Source of the DNA: Candidatus Obscuribacterales bacterium
GTDB lineage: Bacteria > Cyanobacteriota > Vampirovibrionia > Obscuribacterales > Obscuribacteraceae
Assembly: GCA_019744775.1 (NCBI GenBank)
Contig: JAIETZ010000003.1
Location: 62,001 to 126,000, forward strand
Length of the DNA stretch: 64,000 bases
Reading direction: 5' to 3'
Part shown: one piece after another, positions 62,030 through 64,000 of the stretch
Position numbering within the stretch: the first letter of the stretch is position 1
How the letters are laid out: each line of letters opens with the position of its first letter
Translations under genes and position numbers: made by a program
Notes under the pieces: generated by a model
The model's input: only the letters and a program-made list of their open reading frames with translations
Databases searched by the model: none
Told to the model about the DNA's origin: nothing

Positions 62030-62764
62030 TTGAGTCTCACCTATTTAGGTCACAGCGCGTTCAAGTTTGATCTTCCTGGACTCTGTCTTTATGTAGATCC
62101 ATATTTCAAGCAACCAGTGGACTGGCAGAGACTTGAAAAGGGGCAGCTTGTTCTATTCACGCATGGTCACTTTGATCATGGCGTTAGGATGACGCCCAAA
62201 CTTTACGAAGCTTGGAAGTGCAAATTTGCCGGACCGAGTAAGCTCATCAAGTGGTTGCAAAAAAGATACAAGAAGCGTGTGCCGGCAAGTGCATTCATCG
62301 AGATTGACCACGGCGAAAGCATCGAATTTAATGGCGTGGAAATAAAGGCTATTCCTGCCCATCATCCAATGACCAGACTAGGCAAGATTAGTAAGGGTAT
62401 TTTCTTCTTGGTTGCGCGAGCGTCCGCTCCCGGCAATCCTGTTAATGGCTATTACTTCAACGGCTTCTATCACTCCGGAGACACCCTATATACGGAAGTA
62501 ATTGCCAAAAGCCTGAAGGGCAACAAAGTCCATACTGCTTGTTTACCTATCGGTGGTCGCTATAAGGTTGCATCCCCGCAAGAGGCACTGAGAATCGCCG
62601 AGGAGATAGGCGCAAAACGCTTGGTGCCAATGCACTGGCAGGCGCTTTACGAGCAGTTTCCGTTCAGATATCAGCCATCGCATTTATTAAAGCTGGCGAA
62701 GACCCAAGAGACTCGCGTCAAGGTCAAAGCGCTGGCAATTGGTGAGGAGCTTGACGACGGATAA
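62030..62764 (+). CDS. Metal-dependent hydrolase (UlaG/YtkL-like metallo-beta-lactamase fold)
   Basis: About 244 residues. TYLGHSAFKFD at the start, DPYFKQPVDW, the metal-binding LVLFTHGHFDHG, IPAHHPM, YHSGDT and VPMHWQALYEQF are the landmarks of the UPF0173/UlaG-like group. The HxHxDH motif is intact. The substrate is unknown. A TTG at 62030 with GGAG 7 bases upstream fits the domain start best; the frame is open from 62003. Confidence 0.88.
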   Translation: MSLTYLGHSAFKFDLPGLCLYVDPYFKQPVDWQRLEKGQLVLFTHGHFDHGVRMTPKLYEAWKCKFAGPSKLIKWLQKRYKKRVPASAFIEIDHGESIEFNGVEIKAIPAHHPMTRLGKISKGIFFLVARASAPGNPVNGYYFNGFYHSGDTLYTEVIAKSLKGNKVHTACLPIGGRYKVASPQEALRIAEEIGAKRLVPMHWQALYEQFPFRYQPSHLLKLAKTQETRVKVKALAIGEELDDG

Positions 62765-62853
62765 TATAAAACTTTTGTATAAGTTTAAGAATGCATCAAA
62801 TGTTTGTTGGCATGATGGAATCAGGCATAAGATGTTCATAGCTCCAAGGCAAA

Positions 62854-63002
62854 GACCGGAGCGTTACGAGTACGGGACCGACGAATCAGCCGAGCGAGAG
62901 CTGCGATGAGCAGGTCGCTGAGAGGCGTGAATAGCAAGGAGAAGGCACTAAATGTGCCTTCGGGCTAAGCGAAGGTGAAGACTTGTCTGAACCGGAGCGT
63001 TA
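62854..63002 (+). ncRNA. Candidate structured RNA element, copy B (dnaK leader)
   Basis: Occupies the dnaK leader. It shares with 27280-27396 the block GCGAGAG-[CTGC-GATGA-GCAG]-GTCGC (62894-62918), stem TAGC (62932-62935)/GCTA (62964-62967), GCGAAGGTGA (62969-62978), hairpin AGA-CTTG-TCT (62979-62988) and GAACCGGAGC at the end. Inside the second stem is an extra hairpin GAAGGCAC-TAAA-TGTGCCTTC. The 5' and 3' edges carry an 11-base direct repeat CCGGAGCGTTA (62856, 62992). The dnaK ribosome site AAGGAG (63005-63010) follows at once. Confidence 0.65.
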
Positions 63003-63020
63003 TTAAGGAGTACACACATA

Positions 63021-64000
63021 ATGGGTAAGTCAGTAGGAATCGACTTGGGCACCACCAACTCTGTGGTCGCCGTGATGGAAGGTGGACAACCGACCGTTAT
63101 TCCTAACGCTGAAGGCGGACGGACAACTCCATCAGTCGTGGCATTTACGAAGTCAGGCGAGCGTCTGGTTGGTCAATTGGCTCGCCGTCAGGCTGTGCTC
63201 AATCCGGAAAACACCGTTTATTCCATTAAGCGTTTCATCGGCAGACGCTTTAACGAAGTTGAATCAGAACGTTCTATCGTTTCTTACAAAGTAAAAGAAG
63301 GCGGCGACGGCGGTTGTAAGGTTTTAATTCAAGGCAAGGATTATACGCCGGAAGAAATCTCCGCAATGATCTTGCGAAAACTCAAAGAGGATGCCGAAAA
63401 ATATCTCGGTGAAAAAGTGTCTTCAGCGGTAATCACTGTACCTGCTTACTTCAATGACTCACAGCGTCAATCAACAAAAAACGCCGGCACAATTGCCGGA
63501 CTTGAAGTTCTGCGTATTATCAACGAGCCAACGGCAGCAGCGCTTGCGTATGGTCTCGACAAAAAAGAAAACGAAACCATTCTTGTATTCGACTTGGGTG
63601 GTGGCACATTCGACGTTTCAGTGTTGGATGTGGGCGATGGCGTATTCGAAGTTAAATCCACTTCCGGTGATACACACTTGGGTGGCGACGACTTTGACCA
63701 CTGCATCGTTGACTGGGTTGCCGACGAGTTTTTGAAGCTGGAAGGCATTGACTTGAGAAAAGATCGTCAAGCTTTGCAGCGTCTGACAGAAGCTGCTGAA
63801 AAAGCGAAGATTGAACTCTCATCGGTTACCGAAACAAATATCTCCTTGCCGTTTATTACCGCTGATGCCAGTGGTCCTAAGCACTTGGACATCAAGTTGA
63901 GCCGCGCAAGATTCAATGAATTAACAAGACATTTGGTTGAGCGTTGCCGCGCCCCCATGGAACAAGCATTGAGAGATGCGAAGTTGACGTATGAACAACT
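63021..64000 (+). CDS. dnaK: Chaperone protein DnaK, 3'-truncated by window edge
   Basis: Hsp70 chaperone. By my own translation the ATG at 63021 opens [20 protein letters not shown], then [34 protein letters not shown] and [15 protein letters not shown], which are the phosphate-1, connect-1 and phosphate-2 regions of the ATPase domain. About 326 residues are visible; the substrate-binding domain is outside. AAGGAG 10 bases before the ATG. No CIRCE repeat is seen upstream; instead the structured RNA element fills the leader. Confidence 0.97.
   Translation, partial: MGKSVGIDLGTTNSVVAVMEGGQPTVIPNAEGGRTTPSVVAFTKSGERLVGQLARRQAVLNPENTVYSIKRFIGRRFNEVESERSIVSYKVKEGGDGGCKVLIQGKDYTPEEISAMILRKLKEDAEKYLGEKVSSAVITVPAYFNDSQRQSTKNAGTIAGLEVLRIINEPTAAALAYGLDKKENETILVFDLGGGTFDVSVLDVGDGVFEVKSTSGDTHLGGDDFDHCIVDWVADEFLKLEGIDLRKDRQALQRLTEAAEKAKIELSSVTETNISLPFITADASGPKHLDIKLSRARFNELTRHLVERCRAPMEQALRDAKLTYEQ

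Noticed and set aside
62856-63002. The 11-base direct repeat CCGGAGCGTTA as a transposition target duplication
   Set aside because: The 3' unit (GAACCGGAGC) and a form of the 5' unit (GACTGGCGTTA) also occur in the copy at 27280-27396, so they belong to the element itself.
62765-63020. CIRCE-type heat-shock operator before dnaK
   Set aside because: I looked for TTAGCACTC-N9-GAGTGCTAA on both strands and found nothing close.

Overview
The window is a dense bacterial chromosome segment of moderate GC with no insertion sequence, prophage, rRNA or CRISPR array that I can see. The gene set (C5-pathway heme operon hemA-hemC-hemD-hemB, DHH/CBS/tRNA-nucleotidyltransferase fusion, many TPR proteins, DUF3417-type glucan phosphorylase, no photosynthesis genes) suggests a non-photosynthetic relative of Cyanobacteria such as Vampirovibrionia/Melainabacteria. 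That placement is inference only; a Gram-negative-type envelope is suggested by rlpA and the many secreted proteins.

Layout. 1-2148 (minus): pyrB-pyrC, with pyrC cut by the left edge. 2279-5405 (plus): a 56-residue ORF, murF and a membrane TPR protein chained by 4-base overlaps. 5420-6175 (minus): higB-higA toxin-antitoxin with a palindromic operator in its promoter. 6246-9705: a secreted PCYCGC protein, then mnmG-csaA-TPR. 9712-13989: signalling cluster with a degenerate histidine kinase, a stand-alone MshEN-like protein, the SRP RNA gene and an orthodox PAS histidine kinase. 13990-18816 (minus): heme operon plus one unknown gene. 18916-22569 (minus): NfeD, flotillin, small P-loop kinase and corrinoid/metal-binding receptor. 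22768-27220: DHH-CBS-CCA fusion, lipid kinase, secreted SRPBCC protein. 27280-27481: structured RNA element and tRNA-Ser(CGA). 27537-29141 (minus): three tandem TadE-like proteins. 29287-35345 (minus): acetyltransferase, cysS, gltX, rlpA, yebC. 35571-41189 (plus): secreted TPR protein and murD-ftsW-murG. 41186-51920: a short SRAP protein, gcvT-gcvH, small proteins, an alkyltransferase-like protein, HEAT protein, MscS channel, acyl-CoA dehydrogenase homologue, tandem retropepsin-like protein and a glycosyltransferase. 51979-57307 (minus): ffh-rpsP-khpA and several hydrolases and redox proteins. 57429-64000: glucan phosphorylase, a secreted glycosidase-like protein, a metallo-hydrolase, a second copy of the structured RNA element and dnaK, cut by the right edge.

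Themes. Peptidoglycan synthesis appears in two places (murF; murD-ftsW-murG). Both the protein (ffh) and RNA parts of SRP are present, about 40 kb apart. Translation genes (tRNA-Ser, cysS, gltX, mnmG, csaA, rpsP, the CCA-adding-type fusion) are frequent. Cotranscribed genes are often joined by ATGA, GTGA or TTGA overlaps.

The observation I rate highest is an RNA-like element of about 115-150 nt found twice, directly before tRNA-Ser and directly before dnaK. The copies share invariant blocks, and three short helices each show a compensatory base-pair change. A short palindrome with the core GGCGCATTGCATGCGCC is also scattered in five intergenic places.
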